A stretch of DNA of 64,000 bases from Pseudomonadales bacterium (GTDB lineage Bacteria > Pseudomonadota > Gammaproteobacteria > Pseudomonadales > Halieaceae), in assembly GCA_024234855.1 (NCBI GenBank), contig JACKNN010000001.1:372001-436000 (forward strand), in the 5' to 3' direction. Positions 42,514 to 51,849 of the stretch are shown piece by piece. The stretch's first letter is position 1. The number at the start of each line of letters is the position of its first letter. Made by a program: the position numbers and the translations under genes. The notes below the pieces were generated by a model. The model was not told the DNA's origin and made no database searches. It saw only the letters and a program-made list of their open reading frames with translations.

Positions 42514-43553
42514 CCGGACACGCCCCCCGCCAGCAGCGCTTCCAACTCGCCGGCCACCCGCTCCATCGGCGTGTAGCGCATGCAGCGGTGATGGCCCAGC
42601 GGGCACTCCCGCTGGAAACAGGGCGCGCACTCGATATCGCTGGCGACGATCGCGGCATTGTCGTTGAGGGGTGGGGTAAAGCCCGGAGAGGTGGCACCGT
42701 AGATCACCACCAGCGGCCGCGCCAGCGCGGCGGCGATATGCATCAGGCCCGAATCATTGCTCACCACCGCCGTCGCCAGCCAGAGCAGGTCCACCGCCTC
42801 GGCCAGCTGCGTGCGCCCGGCGAGATCGATGCAGTCCCGGTGCTGGCCGCAGTGTGCGCGGATCGCGGCAGTGACCGGCTGGTCGTTGGCGGAACCGAAC
42901 AGCGCCACCTGCCAGCCACGCTCGATGTAGCGCAATGCCAGCTCGCCGAAATAGTCGGCCGGCCAGCGCTTGGCGCCGCCGAATTCGGCGCCGGGGCAAA
43001 GCGCCAGCAGGGGGCGATCTGCCGCGATGCCCGCCCGCTCCCGACAGCGCCCGGCCTGGTCGGCATCAACCGCCAACCGCGGTTGCGGCAGTTGCGCCGG
43101 CACAGGCTCACCGGGCGCCTGCGCCAGGGCAACAAAACGCTGCACCATCAGCGGCAACGCCTGTTCGTCCAGCAGGCGCAGGTCGTTGACCAGGCCATAG
43201 CGCATCTCGCCGCGCCAGCCGGTGCGGCGCGGGATAGCGGCAATTGCCGGTACCAAGGCGGATTTAAGGGAATTGGGCAACAGCAGCGCCTGGTCATACT
43301 GGCGCAACCGCAGCTCCCGACCGAGGCGCCAGCGACGGCCCAGGCCCAGCTCGCCGTGGCCTACCGGCATGACAATAGCGCTGCGAACCTCCGGCATTCG
43401 CTGCAGCAGGGGCTGGCTCCAGGCCGGCGCCAGCACATCGATGGCCACACCCGGTCGGGTCTGCCACAGGTAGCGATAGAGCACCTGCGACATCACCATG
43501 TCGCCGACCCAGGAAGGACCGATGACGAGAATATTCCGGGCGCCGGTGTTCAT
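42510..43553 (-). CDS. waaF: LPS heptosyltransferase II
   Basis: 347 aa from ATG 43553, which gives MNTGARNILVIGPSWVGDMVMSQ, the usual WaaF start. GT9 features: PSWVGDMV near 14, LLLPNSLKSAL near 95, CPGAEFGGAKRWP near 182, NDSGLMHIAAALARPLVVIYG near 262 and the Cys-rich ECAPCFQRECPLGHHRCM near 305. It adds heptose II to the inner core. First gene of the five-gene core operon; the 152 bp upstream to glnE contain no ORF I support. Confidence 0.95.
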   Translation of the reverse strand: MNTGARNILVIGPSWVGDMVMSQVLYRYLWQTRPGVAIDVLAPAWSQPLLQRMPEVRSAIVMPVGHGELGLGRRWRLGRELRLRQYDQALLLPNSLKSALVPAIAAIPRRTGWRGEMRYGLVNDLRLLDEQALPLMVQRFVALAQAPGEPVPAQLPQPRLAVDADQAGRCRERAGIAADRPLLALCPGAEFGGAKRWPADYFGELALRYIERGWQVALFGSANDQPVTAAIRAHCGQHRDCIDLAGRTQLAEAVDLLWLATAVVSNDSGLMHIAAALARPLVVIYGATSPGFTPPLNDNAAIVASDIECAPCFQRECPLGHHRCMRYTPMERVAGELEALLAGGVSG

Positions 43554-43705
43554 CTCGAACAGCCCTGGCACGGCCCGCCGAGGGCGTACCGCGAAAGACG
43601 GGGGCAAGTACGCGGCCATTGCCGCGCGCTGCCGGCGCGGGGCGCTATCAGGCCAACGGCTCCAGCCACTGGCTGTCAAAGGCGCGATCGGCCTGAAACA
43701 TTAAG

Positions 43706-46618
43706 TTACTCCTGCTGTTTTATTGCCGCTTCATTGGTCGGTGGTAAAGCGGCGGCGAACAGTTGCTGCCAGGCGGCGGTGACGGCGGCCCGCTGGTCGA
43801 CAAAACGCTCCGCCGGCACGATGCCCGGCTGCTGTTGCAAGGAAAGTTGGTGGGCAGCGGAGCGGTAGGCGATGTAGGCCTCCGTCAGCGCCTCGCACTG
43901 CCGCTGCTCGAATAATCCTTCCCGGCCGAGCGTCTCGAGAATGCGCACATTATCGGACCAGCGCGCCAGTCCCGGCAGGCGGTGAGCCCACGCCAGCACG
44001 GCGTATTGCACCATAAATTCAATATCGACGATACCACCTGTGCCCTGTTTGAGATCGAATTCGCCCCGTTCCCCGGACCCCGGGGTCAGCAGGTGCGCAC
44101 GCATCTTGTCACGCATCTCCCGCACTTCCGCGGCCAGTGTCAGCTCGTCACGCGGCAGGCACAGGATGCGGGTCCGCTCCGCCGCAACGCGCTCCGCCAC
44201 ACTCGGATCGCCCGCCACGAAGCGCGCCCGCACCAGCGCCTGGTGCTCCCAGGTCCAGGCCGACTCCTGCTGGTAGCTGGCAAAACCCTGCACCGTCGCC
44301 ACCAGCAGGCCCGAGTTCCCCGAGGGCCGCAGACGCATATCCACCTCATACAGCTGACCCATATTCATCCGGGTTTCGAGAATGTGGATCATGCGCTGGC
44401 CGAGCCGGGTATAAAACACCGTATTGTCAATACTGCGCTCGCCGTCGGTCACGCCCTGGTCGGTGCTGTCGGAAATAAACACCAGGTCGAGATCGGAGCC
44501 ATAGCCCAGCTCGATACCGCCCAGCTTGCCATAGCCGAATACAGCAAAACCGCTGCCCGTACCGGGCCGCTGCGGCGCGCCGTACTTGCTGGTCAGGTCC
44601 GCCCAGGCCACCGCCAGCACCTGCTCCAGAATGACCTCGGCAATCCAGGTGAGCTTGTCGCTGACCTGCATCAGCGGCAGGCGGCCGACCAGTTCGCTGG
44701 CGGCTACCCGCAGCACATGGGAGGCCTTGAAATAGCGCAGCGCGTCCATCTGCGCTTCCAGGTCATCCGGCGCCAGCCGCGCCACCTGCTGGCGCAGCTC
44801 GCTTTCCAGCGCGCCCTTGTCCGGCGCCGTGTACAGGCTGGCGCGGTCGAGCAATTCATCCAGCAACACCGGCTGGCGTGCCAGTTGCTCCGCGATCCAG
44901 GGGCTGGCGCCGCACAGGGCCACCAGCTCCGCCATCGCCGGCGGGTTTTCCAGTAGCAGCACGAGATAGGCGCTGCGCCGCACCACCGCCACCACCAGCG
45001 GCAAAACCCGCGCCAGGGCGAGGTCGGGGTCTTCCGCCTCGGCGCAGGCGCGCAGCAATTGTGGCATAAACTGGTCGAGCCGCTCGCGCCCCTCCGCCTG
45101 CAGTGTGAGTACCCGACCGCTCTGCCGCAGTTCCTGCAGGGCCTGCAGGCTTTGCTCGGGCTGGCGGTAACCCAGGCCGGACAATGCTTCGGAGCACAGC
45201 GACTCGCCCCACAGGGGCAGTTCGTCACCCTCTGCCGTGGCATCATCCTCATCGGGAGCGGCGATCAGGTCATTGAAATGGCCCGCCACCAGCGCGCGGT
45301 GTCCTTCGAGCGCCGCCAGGTAGTCCTGCCAGCCGGCACAGCCCATCACCGTCGCCATAGCCTGCCGCGCCAGGTCGTCCCGAGGCAGTGCCTGGGTCTG
45401 TTTATCCTGGTAGCCCTGGATGGCGTGCTCACTGTCGCGCAGGAACAGGTAGGCACTGCGCAATTCCGCCACCGCCTGCGCGGGCAGGCAGCCCAGCTCG
45501 GCGCACTCGCGCAACACGGGCAGCAGTTCCCGCTGCTGCAGGCCCAGGTCGCGGCCACCGCGAATCAACTGGAAACACTGGGCGATAAATTCGACCTCGC
45601 GGATACCGCCGTGCCCCAGTTTCACATTGTCCTGCAGGCCGCGGCGCCGCACCTCGGCGCTGATCATCTGCTTCATGCCGCGCAGGCTCTCGATCACACC
45701 GAAGTCCACGTAGCGGCGAAACACGAAGGGCCGCAACGCTGCCATCAACTCCGCCGCACGCGCCGGCTCGCCGGTAACCGGCCGCGCCTTGATCAGGGCA
45801 TAGCGCTCCCAGTCCCGCCCCTGGTCCTGGTAGTACTCTTCCAGGGCGGCGAAATTGTGTACCAGCGCGCCGCTCTCGCCATAGGGCCGCAGGCGCATAT
45901 CCACCCGGAACACAAAGCCCTCGGCCGTCACCTGGTCCAGTGCGCTGATGACGGCACGACCCACCCGGGTAAAAAATTCCTCATTGCTGAGGGGTTTGGT
46001 CTCGCTGTCGGTCTCGCCTGCCTCGGGGTAAGCAAATATGAGGTCGATATCCGATGACACATTCAGTTCCCGCGCCCCCAGCTTGCCCATCGCCAGCACG
46101 ATGAGCTGCTGGCGCCGACCACTCACGCGCCCGCGCGGCACGCCAAAGCGCTGCTCCAGCGCGGCCTGGCAGCTTTCCAGCGCCTCGGCGATACAGGCCT
46201 CCGCCAGCAGCGAGGTATCGCGCACCGTTTCAAGGGTGTCCGCCAGGCGACAAAAATCGCGCCATATAATTCGCAGCATGTGCCGCTGGCGATAGCGTCG
46301 GAGCACCGCGCCCGGTTCCGTATCGCCGCGGCTCAACTGTCGGCGCAGCCCGGCGCGAAAGGCATTCTCCTCCAGGGTCTCCTGCAGCTCCCCGCCGACC
46401 AACAACTCCAGCAGCAGGGCGGGCTGGCGTCGACACAGTTCGGCCACGAACGGGCTGCAGGCCAGCACCCGCGGCAACTGGCTGGCGACAGGCTCGGCGG
46501 CCACTGCTGCCGCCAGCCCGTCACCCAACGGCGCCGGCGCACGCTCCAGGATATGTTCCCATGCCGTGCGGGCGACAGCGCCCAGGGCCGGGGGTAAGTG
46601 CGTAAGATCAGCTTGCAT
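43706..46618 (-). CDS. glnE: Bifunctional glutamine synthetase adenylyltransferase/deadenylylase
   Basis: 970 aa, usual GlnE length. Two nucleotidyltransferase domains: the N-terminal deadenylylase site VSSDIDLIFAYPE near 185-197 and the C-terminal adenylylase site GYGSDLDLVFISD near 706. Each is followed by a helical PII/glutamine-synthetase-binding part, with VDMRLRPYGESG and VDMRLRPSGNSG duplicates. It adds or removes AMP on glutamine synthetase according to PII state. In many gammaproteobacteria glnE lies next to waaF, as here. Confidence 0.97.
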   Translation of the reverse strand: MQADLTHLPPALGAVARTAWEHILERAPAPLGDGLAAAVAAEPVASQLPRVLACSPFVAELCRRQPALLLELLVGGELQETLEENAFRAGLRRQLSRGDTEPGAVLRRYRQRHMLRIIWRDFCRLADTLETVRDTSLLAEACIAEALESCQAALEQRFGVPRGRVSGRRQQLIVLAMGKLGARELNVSSDIDLIFAYPEAGETDSETKPLSNEEFFTRVGRAVISALDQVTAEGFVFRVDMRLRPYGESGALVHNFAALEEYYQDQGRDWERYALIKARPVTGEPARAAELMAALRPFVFRRYVDFGVIESLRGMKQMISAEVRRRGLQDNVKLGHGGIREVEFIAQCFQLIRGGRDLGLQQRELLPVLRECAELGCLPAQAVAELRSAYLFLRDSEHAIQGYQDKQTQALPRDDLARQAMATVMGCAGWQDYLAALEGHRALVAGHFNDLIAAPDEDDATAEGDELPLWGESLCSEALSGLGYRQPEQSLQALQELRQSGRVLTLQAEGRERLDQFMPQLLRACAEAEDPDLALARVLPLVVAVVRRSAYLVLLLENPPAMAELVALCGASPWIAEQLARQPVLLDELLDRASLYTAPDKGALESELRQQVARLAPDDLEAQMDALRYFKASHVLRVAASELVGRLPLMQVSDKLTWIAEVILEQVLAVAWADLTSKYGAPQRPGTGSGFAVFGYGKLGGIELGYGSDLDLVFISDSTDQGVTDGERSIDNTVFYTRLGQRMIHILETRMNMGQLYEVDMRLRPSGNSGLLVATVQGFASYQQESAWTWEHQALVRARFVAGDPSVAERVAAERTRILCLPRDELTLAAEVREMRDKMRAHLLTPGSGERGEFDLKQGTGGIVDIEFMVQYAVLAWAHRLPGLARWSDNVRILETLGREGLFEQRQCEALTEAYIAYRSAAHQLSLQQQPGIVPAERFVDQRAAVTAAWQQLFAAALPPTNEAAIKQQE

Positions 46619-46650
46619 CGTAATTGAAATTTCCCGGTTGGCAGTAGGGC

Positions 46651-48426
46651 TCAGGCATCCAGCAGCGGCGCGACCCGCATCACCTCTTCGATGGTGGTTT
46701 CGCCACGAGCGACACGCATCGCGCCACTCAGGCGCAGGGTGTGCATGCCCTCGGACATGGCGACCTGGCGGATTTTGGCGGTTTCCAGTTGCGGGGTGAT
46801 GTGCGGCTGGACCGCCGGGCTGTTGACCAGCACCTCGTAGATACCCTGGCGCCCCATATAACCGGTGTTGCGACAGAGCTTGCAGCCCACGGGCCGGGCC
46901 ACCTGCTGTGGCGCCTCAATCTCCCAGGGCTGGGTCAGCTCGCGCCAGGCCGCCGGGTCGAGCGGCGTGAGGGTTTTGCAGCTCGGGCACAGTATGCGCA
47001 CCAGGCGCTGCGACATCACGCCCCGCACGGTAGCCCTGATAAGGTAGGCGGGCACTCCCAGCTCCAGCAGGCGCGAGATGGAGGAGGGTGAATCGTTGGT
47101 GTGCAGGGTGGAGAGCACCAGGTGGCCGGTGAGTGCCGCCTGCACCGCCATATTGGCCGTTTCCAGGTCGCGGATTTCGCCCACCATGATGATATCCGGG
47201 TCCTGCCGCATCAGGGCGCGCACTCCCGAGGAAAAATCCAGGTTGATACTGTGGTTCACCTGCATCTGGTTGAAGGCGCCCTCGACCATCTCGATCGGGT
47301 CCTCGATGGTGCAGACATTCACCTCCGCCGTGGCCAGCTGGCGCAGGGTGGAGTAAAGCGTGGTGGTCTTGCCAGAGCCGGTCGGCCCCGTCACCAGAAC
47401 GATGCCGTTGCCCTGGCCCGTCATGCGATGCCAGCGCGCGAGGTCCTCGTCCGCCAGGCCCAACTGCTCGAAGGTTTTTTGCAACACGTCCGGGTCGAAT
47501 ATCCGCATCACCAGTTTTTCGCCAAAAGCGGTGGGCAGGGTGGCCAGGCGCAGTTCCACCTCGTTACCCTCGGGTGTGCGTGTTTTCAGGCGGCCGTCCT
47601 GAGGCCGGCGCTTTTCCGCCACATCCATGCGGCCGAGGATCTTGATGCGGCTGGTTACCGCCGCGCACACCTGCTGGGGCAACTCGTAGACACTGTGCAA
47701 TACCCCGTCGATGCGGAACCTCACTTTGCCGACATCGCGCCTTGGCTCGATATGGATATCGCTGGCGCGCTGCTCGAACGCGTATTGCAACAACCAGTCG
47801 ACAATATTGACGATGTGCTGGTCGTTGGCATCGGGCTCCTTCATCGAGCCCAACTCCAGCATCTGCTCGAGGTTGGTCACCCCGGGGCCGACGTCAGCCC
47901 TGTCGGCGCCACGGGCCCGGTTTACCGAGCCGGCCATGGTGTAAAACTCGGCGGTGTGACGGGCAATGAGCCGGGGATCGGTCAACACCCGGCGTACGCG
48001 CTTGCGCAGCACGTGCTCCAGGTTGCTTTCCCAGGACTTGATGTAAGGTTCGCTGCTGGCGATCACCACCTCCTTGTCGTTGACCTCCACCGCCAGGATG
48101 CGGTGGCGCTCGGCGAAGGCCCGGGACATGACCTCGGCGACGGCGGTGACGTTGATCCTGAGCGGGTCGATCTGGTAGACCGCCTGGTCCACTTTTTCCC
48201 CCAGCCACGCCAGCAGGCTGTCCATATCAAAGGTATGGCCCGGGTGGGCGGTATCGGCCAGCTTCTGCTCGGCCAGGAAGACCAGCGGGTGCACCCTCAC
48301 CACGGCGGTTTTCACCACCCGGGCGGTGTCCGCGACGCTGAGCCTGCCGTCGGCGTTCAGCTCCCGTGCCAGGGTCACCAGATCCAGGCGGTGCTCCATC
48401 AACTGCTCGCCAAAATTACTCGCCAT
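46651..48426 (-). CDS. GspE/PulE/PilB-family ATPase, orphan
   Basis: 591 aa. N-terminal MshEN/T2SSE-type domain (about 1-170), then the secretion ATPase core: Walker A GPTGSGKTTT near 347, Asp box EDPIEM, Walker B IIMVGEIRD near 413, His box LSTLHTND near 437. Two Cys pairs, CPSC near 478 and CKLC near 515, form the tetracysteine zinc site of GspE/PilB. It should power assembly of a type II secretion pseudopilus or type IV pilus. No other secretion or pilus gene lies in the window, so its system cannot be assigned. Confidence 0.9.
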   Translation of the reverse strand: MASNFGEQLMEHRLDLVTLARELNADGRLSVADTARVVKTAVVRVHPLVFLAEQKLADTAHPGHTFDMDSLLAWLGEKVDQAVYQIDPLRINVTAVAEVMSRAFAERHRILAVEVNDKEVVIASSEPYIKSWESNLEHVLRKRVRRVLTDPRLIARHTAEFYTMAGSVNRARGADRADVGPGVTNLEQMLELGSMKEPDANDQHIVNIVDWLLQYAFEQRASDIHIEPRRDVGKVRFRIDGVLHSVYELPQQVCAAVTSRIKILGRMDVAEKRRPQDGRLKTRTPEGNEVELRLATLPTAFGEKLVMRIFDPDVLQKTFEQLGLADEDLARWHRMTGQGNGIVLVTGPTGSGKTTTLYSTLRQLATAEVNVCTIEDPIEMVEGAFNQMQVNHSINLDFSSGVRALMRQDPDIIMVGEIRDLETANMAVQAALTGHLVLSTLHTNDSPSSISRLLELGVPAYLIRATVRGVMSQRLVRILCPSCKTLTPLDPAAWRELTQPWEIEAPQQVARPVGCKLCRNTGYMGRQGIYEVLVNSPAVQPHITPQLETAKIRQVAMSEGMHTLRLSGAMRVARGETTIEEVMRVAPLLDA

Positions 48427-48543
48427 AGTTCAACCCACGCGCAATAAATCCAGACCAAATCATGCTAACACACCCCCCGCCACTCGCCCGTTTGATTTCC
48501 ATCATTACCGCAACAACGGCGCGATAAAAATTATGCCGACTTT

Positions 48544-48572
48544 ATGACAACTGCCGGATTTGCCCCTACACT
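48544..48572 (+). promoter_or_regulatory. Candidate promoter for the PhoU-like/Pit pair
   Basis: ATGACA (48544-48549) and TACACT (48567-48572) are separated by 17 bp; these match the sigma-70 -35 box at 5 of 6 and the -10 box at 4 of 6 positions. It lies 38 bases before the ATG of the PhoU-like gene. Confidence 0.4.
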
Positions 48573-48609
48573 AGCGGCGGCAGGCGTCCACCACCCAGGG
48601 AGTTCTTCA

Positions 48610-49290
48610 ATGGCAGGCTCAAATATCCTCGGCAACCTGTTCGGCCGCTCCCCCATCGGCCCGATCCAGGAGCATATGCAGATCGCCAACCAGGCCGCCC
48701 AACTGCTGCCGGACCTGGTTCGCGCCACCGCCGCCGACGACTGGGATACCGCCCGGGAGCTGCACAAACAAATCGAGCAGGCCGAACGGGCGGCCGACAA
48801 GCTCAAGCGATCAGTGCGCCGCCATTTACCCAAGAGCCTGTTCCTGCCGGTACCCCGCTCGGACCTGCTCGGCCTGGTCAGCATGCAGGACAGCGTGGCC
48901 AACACGGCGCGGGATATCGCCGTCATCATCATGGGCCGCACCATGCGCTTCCCCGAGGCGATACAGGAAAGCGTACTGGAATATGTCGAGGCCTGTACCG
49001 CAACCTGCAGCCAGGCGCTGCTGGCCATCCAGGAACTGGACGAGTTGCTGGAGGTGGGCTTCAGCGGGCGCGAGGTCAAACGGGTGGAAGCCATGTTGAA
49101 ACTGCTCGACAAAATGGAGCGGCGCACCGACAAAATGGCCATCGACCTACGCGGTAAGTTATTCAGGATGGAGAGCGAACTGCCGCCGGTCGACGTGATG
49201 TTCTACTACCGCGTGCTGTCGCTGATGGGCTCGCTGGCGGACGAAGCGGAAGCTGTGGGCGACCGCCTGCAGGTCCTGATGGCCAAATAG
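48610..49290 (+). CDS. TIGR00153/DUF47 PhoU-like protein
   Basis: 226 aa from ATG 48610 (AGGGAG upstream); an earlier frame start adds 22 residues without support. All-helical PhoU-like bundle: GRSPIGPIQEHMQIANQAAQ, LHKQIEQAERAADKLKRSVR, LPVPRSDLLGLVSMQDSVANTARDIA and the last helix DEAEAVGDRLQVLM. Members pair with Pit phosphate transporters and are thought to modulate them. It is 10 bp upstream of the Pit gene, supporting that role. Confidence 0.9.
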   Translation: MAGSNILGNLFGRSPIGPIQEHMQIANQAAQLLPDLVRATAADDWDTARELHKQIEQAERAADKLKRSVRRHLPKSLFLPVPRSDLLGLVSMQDSVANTARDIAVIIMGRTMRFPEAIQESVLEYVEACTATCSQALLAIQELDELLEVGFSGREVKRVEAMLKLLDKMERRTDKMAIDLRGKLFRMESELPPVDVMFYYRVLSLMGSLADEAEAVGDRLQVLMAK

Positions 49291-49300
49291 GAAGCGTGTC

Positions 49301-50581
49301 ATGGATATTATCGCCCAGCACGGCACACTGTTCCTGGCCCTGGCCTGTCTGTTCGGCTTTTTCATGGCCTGGGGCATCGGTGCCAACGATGTCGCCAATG
49401 CCATGGGAACCTCGGTCGGTTCCCGCGCGCTCACCATCACCCAGGCGATTCTTATCGCCATGGTGTTCGAATTCCTGGGCGCCTACCTGGCGGGGGGCGA
49501 GGTCACCTCCACCATACGCAAGGGCATTATCGACGCCGAGGTCATGGCGGGGCAGCCCGAGCTGATGGTGTACGGCATGTTGTCGGCGCTGCTGGCGGCG
49601 GCCACCTGGCTGCTGATTGCCAGCATGCAGGGCTGGCCGGTGTCGACCACCCACTCCATCGTCGGCGCTATCGTCGGTTTCGCCGCGGTGGGGATATCGG
49701 TCGATGCCATCCACTGGGACAAGGTGTTGAATATCATGGCGAGCTGGGTCGTATCGCCCGTTATCGCCGGCACTGTCTCCTACTGCCTCTTCATGAGCGT
49801 CAAGTACCTGATTCTGGATACCGATGACCCCTTCCACCGGGCCAAACGGATCATCCCGGTGTATATGTGGCTGGTGGGTTTCATGATCGCCATGGTGACC
49901 CTGTTGAAGGGGCTGACACACGTCGGGGTCAAGCTGGACATGGGCCTGGACAGCGAATTTGGCAACGCCGCGCTGGCATCCGCGCTGATCGGCCTGCTCG
50001 TGGCGGGGTTCGGCTCGCTGCTGATGCGGCGCATCAAGGAAGTGCACAACCCGCAGAATCGCTTCTACAGTGTGGAGCGGGTCTTCGCCGTGCTGATGGT
50101 GTTTACCGCCTGCTCCATGGCGTTCGCCCACGGTTCCAACGACGTGGCCAACGCGGTCGGGCCGCTGGCGGCGGTAGCCAGTACCGTGCAGTCCGGCGGG
50201 GTTATCTCCGCGAAAGCGGCCATGCCCTGGTGGATACTGATGGTGGGCGCGGTGGGAATTGTTGTCGGCCTGGCCACCTACGGCTGGCGGGTGATTGCCA
50301 CGGTGGGCCGCAAAATCACCGAACTGACTCCCAGCCGGGGCTTCGCCGCCGAACTCGGGGCCGCGGGCACAGTCGTTATCGCCTCTGCCACCGGCCTGCC
50401 CATCTCCACCACCCACACCCTGGTGGGTGCGGTGTTGGGGGTCGGTTTCGCCCGGGGTATCGCTGCCCTCAACGCCCGGGTGATCGGCTCCATCTTCATG
50501 TCGTGGCTGATAACCCTGCCCGCCGGGGCCGGGCTGGCAATCCTGTTTTTCTTTATTTTCAAGGCCATATTTGGCTTTTAG
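49301..50581 (+). CDS. Inorganic phosphate transporter, PiT family
   Basis: 426 aa with about ten membrane helices and the two PiT signatures: WGIGANDVANAMG near 24 and FAHGSNDVANAVGP near 271, each an inverted half with a phosphate/cation site. Also GWPVSTTHSIVGAI near 110 and GLPISTTHTLVGAV near 365. It imports phosphate, driven by protons or sodium. Operon with the PhoU-like gene; argE starts 18 bp downstream and may be transcribed with it. Confidence 0.94.
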   Translation: MDIIAQHGTLFLALACLFGFFMAWGIGANDVANAMGTSVGSRALTITQAILIAMVFEFLGAYLAGGEVTSTIRKGIIDAEVMAGQPELMVYGMLSALLAAATWLLIASMQGWPVSTTHSIVGAIVGFAAVGISVDAIHWDKVLNIMASWVVSPVIAGTVSYCLFMSVKYLILDTDDPFHRAKRIIPVYMWLVGFMIAMVTLLKGLTHVGVKLDMGLDSEFGNAALASALIGLLVAGFGSLLMRRIKEVHNPQNRFYSVERVFAVLMVFTACSMAFAHGSNDVANAVGPLAAVASTVQSGGVISAKAAMPWWILMVGAVGIVVGLATYGWRVIATVGRKITELTPSRGFAAELGAAGTVVIASATGLPISTTHTLVGAVLGVGFARGIAALNARVIGSIFMSWLITLPAGAGLAILFFFIFKAIFGF

Positions 50582-50599
50582 CCGGCTCCAGGGATCCCC

Positions 50600-51751
50600 A
50601 TGCCCCATTCCAGCAAGCTGATCATCCAACAACTGCGGCAACTGGTCGCGACACCCTCTGTCAGCTCCACCGACCCCCATTGGGACCAGGGCAATCGCGC
50701 GGTGATCGACCTGCTGGCGGGCTGGCTGTCCGACCTGGGCTTTCGCACCGAAATACAGGCGGTGTCGGCGGATGGCAGCAAGGCCAACCTGATCGCCACC
50801 CTGGGCAGCGGTCCCGGGGGCCTGGTGCTGGCCGGGCACACCGATACCGTGCCATTTGACGAGGGCCGCTGGCAGAGTGACCCGCTGGCACTGAGCGAGC
50901 GCAGCCACCGGCTCTATGGCCTGGGCAGCACCGACATGAAGGGTTTTTTCCCGCTGGCCATCGCCGCCGCCACGGCGTTTGCACACACCACCTTGCAACA
51001 ACCGCTGATCCTGCTGGCCACTGCTGACGAGGAGAGCTCCATGAACGGCGCGCGGGCGCTGGCCGCCGCCGGCCGGCCGAAGGCCCGCGCCGCCATAATC
51101 GGCGAGCCGACCTCACTGGTACCGGTGCGGATGCACAAGGGCATCATGATGGAGGCAGTGCGCGTCACCGGGCGCGCGGGTCACTCCTCCAACCCGGCGC
51201 TCGGCAACAGTGCCCTGGAGGGCATGCACGCGGTGATGGGCGATCTCATGAGTTATCGCGCCGGGCTGCGCGAGCGCTTCAGCAACGAGCTGTTCACCGT
51301 GGCCACCCCCACCCTGAACCTCGGCTGCGTGCACGGCGGCGACAGTCCCAACCGCATCTGCGGCCGGGCGGAACTGCATTTCGACCTGCGCATGACGCCG
51401 GGCGGCGACAATGAGACCCTGCGCGGGGAAATCGCCGAGCGGCTGGCGGGCATTGCCCGGCAGCACGACCTCGAAATCGAATTGCGCTCACTGGTCCACG
51501 ATATCGCGCCCTTCGAGCAGGCCGCCGACAGCGAGCTGGTGCGCCTGACCGAGCGCCTGACCGGACATCCGGCCGAGGCCGTGTCCTTCGCCACCGAGGC
51601 GCCGTTCCTGCAGTCGCTGGGCATGGAGACCATCGTCATGGGCCCCGGCTCCATCGACCGGGCCCACCAGCCTGACGAATACCTGGAGTTGGACCAGATC
51701 GGGCCCTGCATCGCCCTGCTGCAGCAGTGTATCCGCCACTACTGCCTGTAA
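50600..51751 (+). CDS. argE: Acetylornithine deacetylase
   Basis: 383 aa M20-family. Metal and active-site residues: LAGHTDTVPFDEGRW near 75 (His, Asp), YGLGSTDMKGFFPLA near 106 (Asp), ATADEESSMNGARAL near 136 (Glu-Glu), GEPTSLVP near 165 and the C-terminal MGPGSIDRAHQPDE with His near 358. It removes acetate from N2-acetylornithine in arginine synthesis. argA follows directly, so two arginine genes sit together. Confidence 0.94.
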   Translation: MPHSSKLIIQQLRQLVATPSVSSTDPHWDQGNRAVIDLLAGWLSDLGFRTEIQAVSADGSKANLIATLGSGPGGLVLAGHTDTVPFDEGRWQSDPLALSERSHRLYGLGSTDMKGFFPLAIAAATAFAHTTLQQPLILLATADEESSMNGARALAAAGRPKARAAIIGEPTSLVPVRMHKGIMMEAVRVTGRAGHSSNPALGNSALEGMHAVMGDLMSYRAGLRERFSNELFTVATPTLNLGCVHGGDSPNRICGRAELHFDLRMTPGGDNETLRGEIAERLAGIARQHDLEIELRSLVHDIAPFEQAADSELVRLTERLTGHPAEAVSFATEAPFLQSLGMETIVMGPGSIDRAHQPDEYLELDQIGPCIALLQQCIRHYCL

Positions 51752-51849
51752 CCGCGCCAGGCAGGCCTGTGCATTATTGCCATTAGGTAATCCGGCCCGC
51801 TTTGGGTACTCTTAATAACCTTCTATTTATCAATAGCTTGGAAGATATA

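Noticed and set aside
47101..48447. 448-aa plus-strand frame opposite the GspE-like ATPase
   Set aside because: His/Gln/Gly-rich shadow translation without motifs.
49163..51001. 612-aa minus-strand frame opposite the Pit transporter and argE
   Set aside because: Composition (His, Gln, Asp, Gly) is that of an antisense frame; the plus strand holds two clear genes.
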